A stretch of 9,687 nt of DNA from Methylacidiphilaceae bacterium (lineage in GTDB: Bacteria > Verrucomicrobiota > Verrucomicrobiia > Methylacidiphilales > Methylacidiphilaceae). Under the pieces are notes generated by a model that was not told the origin of the DNA, did no database searches, and was given only the letters and a program-made list of their open reading frames with translations. The position numbers and the translations under genes were made by a program. Below are positions 1 through 6,264 of the stretch, in pieces. Within the stretch, counting starts at the first letter, position 1, and each line of letters opens with the position of its first letter. The stretch spans positions 1 to 9,687 of the forward strand of contig JAQUAR010000032.1 of assembly GCA_028687155.1 (NCBI GenBank), given 5' to 3'.

Positions 1-803
1 TTCTTCTCCCAGAGAAGCGAGACCGCCTTCCCCGGCTGATCCCGGTCCCACTCGATGCATTCCGCCCGTTCCGCCCGCCGGGAAGGCGCAAAGACCTTTC
101 CTACGACAGTCGGGGAGCCTTTCAGTCCAATTTTGGACAAGTCTTCGATCCCCGCCGCTTGTCGGTCCCAGATTCGAATCGGCTGACGGGCCGCCCGGAT
201 CATCTCCGGCAACGAGGCAAAACGGCCTTCACTCGTCCCTTCCAGCACGGTGATCAGGCAGGGTAGCCGGCTCTGCAACACCTGCACCCCCTTTTCGGTC
301 CAGCGATGGACGACGATGCTCCGGGTATCCATGTCCAAGATGGGGATCCGGCAGACATAGCTCAGGAGCTGCATGCCCAGCCGCTTGGCGACGCCGGGGC
401 CTACCTGCCCCGTGTCTCCGTCGATCGTCTGCTTACCGGTGAAGACGAGGTCGACCGGCTGCTCCCGGCCCAACTGCCGAATGGCGCTGGCCAGGGCGAA
501 GGAGGTCGCCAGTGTATCCGATCCCGCGAACGCGCGATCGGAGACCAGCACGGCATCGTCCACTCCGAGGGAAAGAGCCTTCCGTAGCGCCGCTTCCGCC
601 TGCGGCGGCCCCATGCAGAGGGCGACGATGCGCCCTCCTAACCGATCTTTGATCTCGAGAGCCTCTTCCAACGCGAAGAGATCGTAGGGGTTGAGCACCG
701 CGGGCACCCCTTGGCGCATGATCGTCCCGGTCACCGGATGAACCCGGATCTGTGCGCTATCCGGCACCTGTTTGACGCAGACGACGAGATTCGGCCCCCT
801 CAC
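1..803 (-). CDS. fixA: FixA, electron transfer flavoprotein beta subunit (3' end outside window)
   Basis: FixA is the ETF-beta-type subunit of FixABCX, the membrane-associated complex that bifurcates electrons from NADH to quinone and to ferredoxin or flavodoxin for nitrogenase. The translation starts with the family's VCVKQVPD stretch (residues 8-15), continues with LNPYDLFALEEALEIKD (about 37-53), and carries the ETF-beta signature FTGKQTIDGDTGQVGP (about 121-136). About 267 residues are visible against a usual 260-290, so only the last few codons should lie beyond the left edge. The GTG start at 801-803 overlaps the nifW stop in a GTGA and is preceded by a GGAGG-type ribosome site inside nifW, so the two genes are probably translationally coupled. 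fixB, fixC and fixX would be expected further left. The family assignment is secure; the GTG start is inferred from overlap and ribosome site. Confidence 0.93.
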   Translation of the reverse strand, partial: MRGPNLVVCVKQVPDSAQIRVHPVTGTIMRQGVPAVLNPYDLFALEEALEIKDRLGGRIVALCMGPPQAEAALRKALSLGVDDAVLVSDRAFAGSDTLATSFALASAIRQLGREQPVDLVFTGKQTIDGDTGQVGPGVAKRLGMQLLSYVCRIPILDMDTRSIVVHRWTEKGVQVLQSRLPCLITVLEGTSEGRFASLPEMIRAARQPIRIWDRQAAGIEDLSKIGLKGSPTVVGKVFAPSRRAERAECIEWDRDQPGKAVSLLWEK

Positions 804-1210
804 GAGGAACTCCCTCCGGAAGAAAGAGCGCTCCCCTCTCCGGCGGGCGCCTGTCTTCCCATCGGCCCGCTCCGAAGAGAAGCGCGCAGATCCTCGATCG
901 CGACGGTCGCGGCGGCGGGCTTCTTCTTTTCGACCGGTTGCTGAAAAACGGCGAATACCTTCTCCTGCAGAGGAGTCGAGACCACGAAGTCCCGATAGGC
1001 CTCTTCGAGCAGACCGCGGTAGAAGAGCCGCAGCTCCTTTTCAGCCCGCGCCTTGGGGGCGGCAGACGAGAGCAGGTACTTCTGAAAGCGCTTGAGAATA
1101 TGGAGGCGGTTGACCCGGACGATTTGCGGATCGTAGGGAACCTCCAGATAGTCGAGAAACTCCTCCGCCGCCGAAAGGCGGCTTAATTCGGCAAGTATGG
1201 GATCAATCAT
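800..1210 (-). CDS. nifW: NifW, nitrogenase-stabilising/protective protein
   Basis: NifW is a small protein associated with the MoFe protein and thought to help its maturation or protect it from oxygen. The 136-residue product has the family core near the N-terminus: LSAAEEFLDYLEVPYDP (about 12-28) followed by VNRLHILKRFQKYL (about 33-46). Residues 60-92 look helical. The last 40 or so residues (EKKKPAAATVA to the terminal GGSSS) are low-complexity and make the protein longer than many NifW proteins of about 100-120 residues. The ATG at 1210 has a GAGAGG ribosome site about 7 bases upstream, and a sigma54 promoter lies just before it. It is the first gene of a separate unit running into fixA, with which it overlaps by GTGA. 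The function is assigned by family resemblance. Confidence 0.93.
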   Translation of the reverse strand: MIDPILAELSRLSAAEEFLDYLEVPYDPQIVRVNRLHILKRFQKYLLSSAAPKARAEKELRLFYRGLLEEAYRDFVVSTPLQEKVFAVFQQPVEKKKPAAATVAIEDLRASLRSGPMGRQAPAGEGSALSSGGSSS

Positions 1211-1233
1211 TTTAATCCTCTCTCAGGAATAGC

Positions 1234-1249
1234 AGCAGGCCGCGTGCCA
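1234..1249 (-). promoter_or_regulatory. Sigma54 (-24/-12) promoter for nifW-fixA
   Basis: On the minus strand the site reads TGGCACG (1249-1243), four bases, then CTGCT (1238-1234). The invariant GG and GC are exactly 10 bases apart, as sigma54 RNA polymerase requires. The predicted transcript start is near 1223, giving a leader of only about 13 bases that begins almost at the nifW ribosome site. It starts a transcription unit separate from the nifB operon upstream. Confidence 0.85.
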
Positions 1250-1274
1250 ACCTTCGTGCTCCCTTCCCCCTCGC

Positions 1275-1294
1275 TTGACCGGGGCGTCGGTCAA
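1275..1294. other. Perfect 7-bp inverted repeat between the SIR2-like gene and nifW
   Basis: TTGACCG (1275-1281) pairs with CGGTCAA (1288-1294) around a six-base loop. It lies in the 134-base gap between the end of the SIR2-like gene and the nifW promoter. No T-run follows on either strand, so it is not a standard intrinsic terminator. It could be a transcript-end hairpin or a protein-binding site; neither is shown. Confidence 0.4.
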
Positions 1295-1324
1295 AGGAGC
1301 CTCGTAGAGAGGAAGTCGCCCTGG

Positions 1325-1370
1325 TGTGCCCTTCTGGCCAAACGCTACGTTTCCCGTCGGCTTTCCGACA
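1325..1370. promoter_or_regulatory. Two imperfect NifA-type activator sites upstream of nifW (tentative)
   Basis: Two near-matches to the NifA site TGT-N10-ACA lie about 100-150 bases upstream of the predicted nifW transcript start. They are TGT-N10-CCA at 1325-1340 and CGT-N10-ACA at 1355-1370, each with one mismatch. The second lies inside the 3' end of the SIR2-like gene and contains a GTCGG/CCGAC inverted repeat. The position fits an activator site for the 1234-1249 promoter, but single-mismatch matches occur easily by chance. Confidence 0.3.
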
Positions 1371-2217
1371 AATCGGCGATCGTGGCTTCAAGCGGGCGGA
1401 AGAGCCCTTCACACAGATCGCGCAGGGTGAAGGGAATCCGCTCGATCCGGAGCTCCTGCAAGAAGCGCTCCTCATTCCGGGAGAGCTCCGCCGGAAGAAG
1501 TGCCCAGTGGCGATCCGAGGATCGTTTCAGGATCTGCCGGGCATAGGTGCGCTCGGTTTGTGTCGAAAACCGACATCCGACGAAGAGGAAATGGCTCTCC
1601 CGGCGCCGCGCCTGGACCATTGGCGGGATCGGCGTCTGAATGTCGATCTCGGTCAGCACCTCTACATAATCGGAGTCCGAAATCACGAAATTCCCGGCGG
1701 GGCTGACCGATCCCAAAGGCTTATAGAGCACGGTCGCCCAGCGCGCAGACTCGTCAAGGGGGACCTCCGTCCCATCCGGACCAAACGCTTTCGTCCAGCC
1801 TCCCGGATGCTCCGCTTGACTCACCCCCTGGATTTCTCCCCAGTCCGAACGGGAAGCGAATGCCGTGCGGAGGGCGCCATCGTACCAGACGTCGACGATC
1901 AGCGGGAGATGGGGAAGAGTCGCCAGGCGATCGTGGAGGGAAAGTTTCGGAACCGGCACCGAGAAGGTCTCGAGCAGGAGCTTGCGCAGGGTTTTTCGAT
2001 GCCGATGGCTCTCGATGTACTGCGCGGCGGCGGAGAGATTGCCCCGCACCCTCCCCGGGACGGCTACCCGTCGGGCAAGATTCTCCGACAGACTCTCGCC
2101 GCCCGTCGGAAATGGGGCTTCGACCCCTTCCTCCAAGCGCCAGACTCCCGGCCCCAAGTAGGGGATAAGCTTCCCCGCCTCCAGGCACCCGATCATCTCG
2201 CCAAGCAGATCGCTCAT
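1345..2217 (-). CDS. SIR2-like domain protein at the end of the nifB operon
   Basis: This 290-residue protein resembles the SIR2_2-type NAD-binding fold seen in bacterial SIR2-domain proteins. The N-terminal LIPYLGPGV (residues 17-25) matches the nucleotide-binding GAG-type loop. LPLIVDVWYDGALRTAF (104-120) lies where the TTNYD-type strand is expected. VLYKPLGSVSPAGNFVISDSDYVEVL (163-188) corresponds to the usual KLHGS...DY segment, and LFVGCRFSTQTE (211-222) to the late GxSxxD-like strand. The histidine of KLHG appears replaced (KPLG), so NAD hydrolysis or deacylation may be lost. The start at 2217 was chosen because its ATGA overlaps the upstream stop and an AAGGAG lies 7 bases before it; the longer open frame upstream is only a shadow. 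The role in nitrogen fixation is unknown; NAD or redox sensing is speculation. Confidence 0.7.
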   Translation of the reverse strand: MSDLLGEMIGCLEAGKLIPYLGPGVWRLEEGVEAPFPTGGESLSENLARRVAVPGRVRGNLSAAAQYIESHRHRKTLRKLLLETFSVPVPKLSLHDRLATLPHLPLIVDVWYDGALRTAFASRSDWGEIQGVSQAEHPGGWTKAFGPDGTEVPLDESARWATVLYKPLGSVSPAGNFVISDSDYVEVLTEIDIQTPIPPMVQARRRESHFLFVGCRFSTQTERTYARQILKRSSDRHWALLPAELSRNEERFLQELRIERIPFTLRDLCEGLFRPLEATIADLSESRRET

Positions 2218-2468
2218 CCTTCCACTCCTTTCTCCACCGTTTCTTCGGAAGCCGACTCTTTCCCATGGTCCTGCAACTCTTTCATCTCGCCGCACGACAA
2301 GCGAAAAATTCCCCGGCCGCCGGCGAATGCCTGGAACTTGTCTCCCGCCTTCTTCCAGAGCCGCCCGAACCATGCTTGGGCGGTCATCCCGGGCGGCCTC
2401 TCTCCGATCTCCTGCACCGCTCCGTCGTTGGCGAAGCGGACATGGATCACAACTACCTCTTCGTTCAT
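2214..2468 (-). CDS. 84-residue protein of unknown function in the nif operon
   Basis: I do not recognise this protein with confidence. It has 84 residues. The first 60 look folded: a likely beta strand VVVIHVRF (5-12), a turn with IGERPPGMTAQAWFGRLW (21-38) that probably begins a helix, and FAGGRGIFRLS (48-58). The tail is charged and rich in Glu and Lys. It has one cysteine (C59), no membrane segment and no signal peptide. The ATG at 2468 is preceded by GGGAGG. Its stop overlaps the SIR2-like start as ATGA, so the two are probably made together. It begins 23 bases after the DegT-like stop. The real-gene call rests on the ribosome site, coupling and operon fit. Confidence 0.75.
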   Translation of the reverse strand: MNEEVVVIHVRFANDGAVQEIGERPPGMTAQAWFGRLWKKAGDKFQAFAGGRGIFRLSCGEMKELQDHGKESASEETVEKGVEG

Positions 2469-2491
2469 GCATCCTCCCTTTTGTTTCTGCA

Positions 2492-3667
2492 CTACAAGTA
2501 GATCGCCGCTCCGGCTCCCACGTTGACCGAGGCATCCTTGAGGGTCTTTACGAGGAAAGCGACCTGCTCTTCGGTCAGATGGGCGTGAAAGGGGAGAACA
2601 ATGGAACGGTCCGCGACCTTCTCGGTGACCGGGAGACGGCCCTTCCGCCAGCCGCGCTCCAGGAAATACCCATGAAGATGCATCGGTTGGCAGTAGGCGG
2701 ATGCCTCGATCCCTGCCTGAACGAGATCCTCGAGAATCGCGTCCCGGCTCGACCGGCTGAACCGCGTGCCCAGGTGAACCGGATAGAGAAACCAGTGAAC
2801 CTCCGTTGCCTCGGGGGCGACATAGGGATCCTTGATCCCTTCGAAGGATTTCATCTCCTGAAAGTACCAGGCCTCCACAACCCGGCGGCGCTCCAAGATC
2901 TTCTCGACCCGCCGGAGTTGGACGAGCCCCAGAGCCGCCGTGAGGTTGCTGGGCAGCGAGTGGAGGGGAGGAACCATCGTCGCGATGCCCGAAAATCGCT
3001 CCTCCCGGGAGCGGCTCCGGCCATACCGAATCTGGGCTGCCAACTCTTCGTCGTCGGTCACGACCATCCCACCTTCTCCGCTGGCGAGTGCTCCCGGCTG
3101 AGAAAAATCGAAGACCGCCACCTTTCCAAAGCCGCCCGTCCTCCGGTCGCCGTATCGAGAGCCCACGGCCTCGGTCGAATCCTCCAGCAGCAGCAGCCCC
3201 TGCTCCTCCGCCAGCCGCTGGAGCTCCTTCCACGGCGCGGGATGGCCCAGAGTGTTCCCGGCAAGGATGGCCCGCGCGCCCCCGCCGCCCACCTCTGCCA
3301 CCCGCGTCGCCGAGAGAGTTCCCGACCAGTAGTCGATCTCCGCAAAGACAGGCTCCGCCCCGCAGAGGGGAATCGCCGCCCCGATCTGGTGCCACGAATA
3401 GCCCGAAAGGATCACCCGATCCCCGGTCCCGATGCCCAGGGCGCGGAGGGCGAGCCAGAGGCCGATCGTCCCGCTGCTGACCGCCACCGCATGGTTGCGC
3501 CCCACCCAGGCGGCAAATTCTCTCTCCCACTGCTCGACCAGAACCCCGCCGCCGATCTCCGGAGAGCGGAGCACGGAATCGACTGCAAGGAGTTCTTCTT
3601 CCGTCAGATCGGGATCGGAGAGCAGAATCTCAAAAGCCGGCCCTTCCGACGAAGATGCTCCCCTCAT
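2492..3667 (-). CDS. DegT/DnrJ/EryC1/StrS-family protein lacking the PLP lysine
   Basis: The 391-residue product has the full-length fold of this sugar-aminotransferase family, a PLP fold-type I group. Visible landmarks are AVSSGTIGL (62-70), which normally holds the cofactor phosphate; LLEDSTEAVGSRYG (160-173), whose D163 would contact the pyridine nitrogen; SGEGGMVVTDD (196-206); and the C-terminal LPVTEKVADRSIVLPFHAHLTEEQ (345-368). In active members a lysine sits about five residues before GEGG (as in TKNxxxGEGG). Here the segment is DFSQPGALASGEGG, with glycine at that position and no lysine nearby except K182. It is therefore unlikely to be an ordinary aminotransferase. The start at 3667 overlaps the nifT stop as ATGA. 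Its substrate and role in the nif operon are unknown. Confidence 0.85.
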   Translation of the reverse strand: MRGASSSEGPAFEILLSDPDLTEEELLAVDSVLRSPEIGGGVLVEQWEREFAAWVGRNHAVAVSSGTIGLWLALRALGIGTGDRVILSGYSWHQIGAAIPLCGAEPVFAEIDYWSGTLSATRVAEVGGGGARAILAGNTLGHPAPWKELQRLAEEQGLLLLEDSTEAVGSRYGDRRTGGFGKVAVFDFSQPGALASGEGGMVVTDDEELAAQIRYGRSRSREERFSGIATMVPPLHSLPSNLTAALGLVQLRRVEKILERRRVVEAWYFQEMKSFEGIKDPYVAPEATEVHWFLYPVHLGTRFSRSSRDAILEDLVQAGIEASAYCQPMHLHGYFLERGWRKGRLPVTEKVADRSIVLPFHAHLTEEQVAFLVKTLKDASVNVGAGAAIYL

Positions 3668-3885
3668 TCCCCTGCCCCCTCGGCCAAGCGCCGCGCCTCG
3701 ACGGTAATGGGGAGTGGCGTGTCGCCGGGCATTTCCGGAAGCTGGAAGCGCCATCCGTTGGCCAGAGTGACCGTCCCACCCCAAAGTCCCGGTTTCTCCA
3801 CGGCAACAACGGGCTCTTCCAGATCCTTTTTTGCCACGTATACCGACATCAGACCCGATACCGCCCGCCGAATCATGATCTTCAT
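3664..3885 (-). CDS. nifT: NifT/FixU family protein
   Basis: This 73-residue protein matches the small NifT/FixU family: MKIMIRRAVSGLMSVYVAKK (1-20), then DLEEPVV (21-27), GLWGGTVTLANGW (34-46) and a short acidic C-terminus. Its length is the family norm of about 70-75. NifT is found next to nitrogenase genes; its biochemical role is unsettled and it is dispensable in some hosts. Here it lies between nifS and the DegT-like gene rather than directly after nifK. Its start overlaps the nifS stop as ATGA, and its stop overlaps the next start the same way. A GGAGG lies just upstream of its ATG. Confidence 0.93.
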   Translation of the reverse strand: MKIMIRRAVSGLMSVYVAKKDLEEPVVAVEKPGLWGGTVTLANGWRFQLPEMPGDTPLPITVEARRLAEGAGE

Positions 3886-5054
3886 CCTGTCCTCCGTCCC
3901 GCTGTTTGCCTCCCGAGAAGAGCAGACGCCTCTTCCGCGATGGTGCGCGTCGCTCTGTCGAGCTTTTCACTCGTCGTCTCCTCCCCGAGACTGAACCGGA
4001 GAGTGGCCCGCGCCTCCTCCGCCGAAAGCCCCATCGCCAGGAGAATGCGCGAAGGCTCTTCGCCACCGCTGGAACAGGCCGAACCCAAGGAAGCCTCAAT
4101 GCCGTGCCGCTCCAACCGGGCAAGGAGCTCCTCGCCCTCGATCCGACCGAACTGGATGCTCGTGGTGTTCGCCACCCGAGGGCTGCGCCTGCCGTGGATC
4201 GTTACGACGTCGGCAAGCGCTTGGAGGATCCCTTCCTCCAAGCGGTCGCGGAGCCGCCCCACCACTTGACTCCGATCCGCAAGCCCACTCGCGGCGAGCC
4301 GGGCCGCGACACCGAATCCCGCGATGGCGGCGACGTTTTCCGTCCCCCCTCTCCGGCCCCGCTCCTGATGACCGCAGAAAAGCGGAGGAATGCGAACTCC
4401 CTTTCGGATGAAGAGGACTCCGATCCCCTTGGGTCCGCCAAGCTTATGGGCTGAGAAAGAGAGCAGGTCGAAGGGGAGCGCCTGGGCAGCAACCGGGATC
4501 TTTCCGACCGCCTGCGCCGCATCCAAGTGGCAGAGGATCCCCTTCTCCTTCGCTAGGCTAAGGGCCCGTTCCACCGGGCTGACCACCCCGGTCTCGTTGT
4601 TGACCCAGACCAGAGAAAGCAGCGCCGCCGGCTTCTCGAGCGCCCACTGGAGCTCTGCCAAGTCGAGCAGGCCCTGGCGATCGACGGGGAGCCGAACCAC
4701 TTCCACTCCTCGACCTTCCAACCGCTCCCAAAGAAGGGCGGTGCTCGGATGCTCGACCGCCGTCGACACGACCCGGGGGAGGTCCGGGGCAAGCTCGAGC
4801 GCCCCCAGGATCGCCTGGTGAATCGACTCCGTAGCGCCGCTGGTAAAGAGGATCTCCGAAGCTTGGGCGCCAATCAGGCCGGCCACCTCGCTCCGTGCCC
4901 GCACGACCGCTTCCTTGGCCAGCCTGCCGCTGAAGCCGGGGCTCGAGGGATTCCCATGCTGCTCCCGAAGGTAGGGAACCATCGCGGCGAGAGCTTCGGG
5001 CCGTAAGGGCGTGGTGGCGTTGTGATCGAGATAGATCCGGGCGGCTTCATCCAT
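3882..5054 (-). CDS. nifS: NifS, cysteine desulfurase
   Basis: NifS is a PLP-dependent cysteine desulfurase that removes sulfur from L-cysteine and passes it on as a persulfide for nitrogenase Fe-S clusters. The 390 residues include the N-terminal YLDHNATTP (8-16), H102 in VEHPS (cofactor stacking), D178 and Q181 in HLDAAQAVGK, the PLP lysine K204 in SAHKLGGPKG, GGTEN (236-240), and the catalytic cysteine C327 in GSACSSGGEEPS. These are all the expected key residues at normal spacing, so the enzyme should be active. The short loop around C327 fits a NifS/IscS-like enzyme rather than SufS. The start at 5054 overlaps the end of nifZ by 8 bases. No nifU lies beside it in this window, so its scaffold partner must be encoded elsewhere or replaced by the A-type proteins here. 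Confidence 0.95.
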   Translation of the reverse strand: MDEAARIYLDHNATTPLRPEALAAMVPYLREQHGNPSSPGFSGRLAKEAVVRARSEVAGLIGAQASEILFTSGATESIHQAILGALELAPDLPRVVSTAVEHPSTALLWERLEGRGVEVVRLPVDRQGLLDLAELQWALEKPAALLSLVWVNNETGVVSPVERALSLAKEKGILCHLDAAQAVGKIPVAAQALPFDLLSFSAHKLGGPKGIGVLFIRKGVRIPPLFCGHQERGRRGGTENVAAIAGFGVAARLAASGLADRSQVVGRLRDRLEEGILQALADVVTIHGRRSPRVANTTSIQFGRIEGEELLARLERHGIEASLGSACSSGGEEPSRILLAMGLSAEEARATLRFSLGEETTSEKLDRATRTIAEEASALLGRQTAGRRTG

Positions 5055-5349
5055 GACTTGCCTCAGCCTCGGTTCGTCCAGGGCTCTCTTCCGGCGCCGG
5101 ATCGAGCTCCTTCCCTTTCATCCCGACCACATAGCCGCGCTCGTAGAAGTCGACGCCGTAGATATAAAAACGCTGTAGAAAGGTGCCGATACTCGTCACC
5201 ATCCCCATCTCGCCCTTCTTGATCAATACCTCGCCGATTTCCTTGCCTGGAAAAGTTCCGTCATTTCGGATATGTTTCCGCGACATCACCTTCTGTCCGT
5301 AAGTGAAGGCCGGCGGTCCCTCCAGCTCGACTTCGTCGTCCATTCCCAT
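5047..5349 (-). CDS. nifZ: NifZ, MoFe protein maturation factor
   Basis: NifZ acts in formation of the second P-cluster during MoFe protein assembly. The 100-residue protein carries the family core: YGQKVMSRKHIRNDGTFPG (17-35), KEIGEVLIKKGEMGMV (36-51), IGTFLQRFYIYGVDF (54-68) and RGYVVGMKGKEL (71-82), followed by an acidic disordered tail. It is a single-domain NifZ without a C-terminal extension. The ATG at 5349 has GGAGG about 6 bases upstream; an ATG two codons later is also possible. It starts 17 bases after the TPR-like gene and overlaps nifS by 8 bases. Confidence 0.94.
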   Translation of the reverse strand: MGMDDEVELEGPPAFTYGQKVMSRKHIRNDGTFPGKEIGEVLIKKGEMGMVTSIGTFLQRFYIYGVDFYERGYVVGMKGKELDPAPEESPGRTEAEASHG

Positions 5350-5366
5350 AGCTTCCTCCGTAAGGG

Positions 5367-5891
5367 TTAGTCCTCTTCCTCACTCTGCCCCCGCTCGACG
5401 ATCTGCCGTAGATCCCTTCCCCGCAGCAGCCCCTCGGGATCTAGCTCCTCCAGCTTGCGCAAGGCGGCAAGGCCCGTTTCCCGCTCTCCCAGGCGGATTT
5501 CCAAGTAGCCGTAGGCCTTCAAGGCAAAGAGATAGAGACGGAAGAGCGGATCCTCGCGGGACCTCTCTGCCCTGTCGGGAGGACAAACCAGAGTCCATCG
5601 CTTGGGAAAACGCGCCTTCTCGGCCACGGCCGACAAGCAAGCCAAGGCCCAGTCCCTTGCTTCCGAAAGCTTGCCCGCATAGAAGGTATAGCGGTAGTTA
5701 GCGATCAAGACGGCGATGTGACGCGGTTCGGCCTGGGTGGCTTCCCGCAAAAGAGCTTCGGCCCGGGAGCGCACGCAAAACGAGAGGCCTGCGGCCCGGA
5801 GCAGCTCTTCGCTTCGGCGCGAAAGCGGTTCCCAATGCGCTTCCGCGAGCCGCTCTTCGCCACAGACGGCAACCGCTTCCTCAGCTCCCAT
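5367..5891 (-). CDS. TPR-like protein of unknown function, nif operon
   Basis: The 174-residue product is mostly helical, with at least two TPR-like helical pairs. The first spans about residues 44-90 (AEALLREATQAEP, then NYRYTFYAGKLSEARDWALACLSAV). The second spans about 115-152 (LFRLYLFALKAYGYLEIRLGERETGLAALRKLEELDP). No enzymatic motif, membrane segment or signal peptide is visible, and the C-terminus is acidic (SEEED). TPR folds usually bind other proteins, so a chaperone or adaptor role for a Nif maturation partner is inferred. The start at 5891 was chosen over the longer frame because upstream residues are a shadow of the HesB-like gene. It lies 13 bases after that gene and has an AGGAAG upstream, at a rather long spacing. 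Confidence 0.8.
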   Translation of the reverse strand: MGAEEAVAVCGEERLAEAHWEPLSRRSEELLRAAGLSFCVRSRAEALLREATQAEPRHIAVLIANYRYTFYAGKLSEARDWALACLSAVAEKARFPKRWTLVCPPDRAERSREDPLFRLYLFALKAYGYLEIRLGERETGLAALRKLEELDPEGLLRGRDLRQIVERGQSEEED

Positions 5892-5904
5892 GGACGCTTT
5901 CTTC

Positions 5905-6264
5905 CTATCCCCCTTTGCCGGCTGCGCCCGCGGCTGCCGAGGCCGCTTCCTGAGAACAGGCACAGCTACCCGAGGGGCCGGAGAGGACGATGAGCCGTGT
6001 CTCCATCGGGTTCTCGACAAAATGGAGAATCGCCTCGTGGAGCAAGGGCTGACTCTCCGGCGGGACGAAGATCCGGCAGCCCTTTCCTTCCCAAATCGCA
6101 TCGCCTTCCCGAGGCCCCGGCTCGATGGTAAATTCCGTCGCCAGCCCGGAACAGCCGCCGGGACTGGCAGTCAAGCGCATCCCCGCTCCGGGATTTCCGC
6201 CTCCTCCCATGCGGATCATCTTCTGAATAAAGGCCTCGGCTCGTGGAGTGAGAGTAATCTTCAT
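5905..6264 (-). CDS. HesB/IscA-like A-type Fe-S carrier
   Basis: This 119-residue protein belongs to the HesB/IscA (A-type) family, which binds iron or transient Fe-S clusters and delivers them to targets. The three ligand cysteines are present: C38 in [12 protein letters not shown], then C101 and C103 in GSCACS. The 62-residue spacing is typical. The sequence after the CxC is atypical: the usual CGCGxSF becomes CACSQEA followed by an alanine- and glycine-rich tail. The ATG at 6264 overlaps the ferredoxin stop as ATGA, so it is probably coupled to the ferredoxin. It likely serves clusters used by NifB or the ferredoxin, inferred from position. Confidence 0.88.
   Translation of the reverse strand: MKITLTPRAEAFIQKMIRMGGGGNPGAGMRLTASPGGCSGLATEFTIEPGPREGDAIWEGKGCRIFVPPESQPLLHEAILHFVENPMETRLIVLSGPSGSCACSQEAASAAAGAAGKGG

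Noticed and set aside
33..51. Gly/Ser/Cys-rich N-terminus of NifB (residues 33-51; DNA about 7945-8001) as a novel insertion
   Set aside because: Cys/Ser/Gly-rich N-termini are common in two-domain NifB proteins, so this is ordinary for the family.
1324..2526. 400-codon plus-strand frame
   Set aside because: It is antisense to the SIR2-like and 84-residue genes, with no recognisable domain and no operon or ribosome-site support.
2218..2535. Longer N-terminus for the SIR2-like protein (start at 2535)
   Set aside because: The extra 106 residues are an out-of-frame reading of the 84-residue gene and have basic, shadow-like composition. The ATG at 2217 has a ribosome site and an ATGA overlap.
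3386..3395. GTGCCA on the plus strand inside the DegT-like gene as another sigma54 -24 element
   Set aside because: At 10 bases after the GG there is GG, not GC, so no -12 element is present.
2327..3994. Long open frame of 555 codons on the plus strand
   Set aside because: It lies antisense to the DegT-like gene, nifT and the 84-residue gene, has Arg/Pro-rich shadow composition and no family resemblance. Long antisense frames are expected in GC-rich coding DNA.
3668..4123. Longer N-terminus for the DegT-like protein (start at 4123)
   Set aside because: It would be read through nifT and the end of nifS in another frame; the ATG at 3667 overlaps the nifT stop and fits the family's N-terminus.
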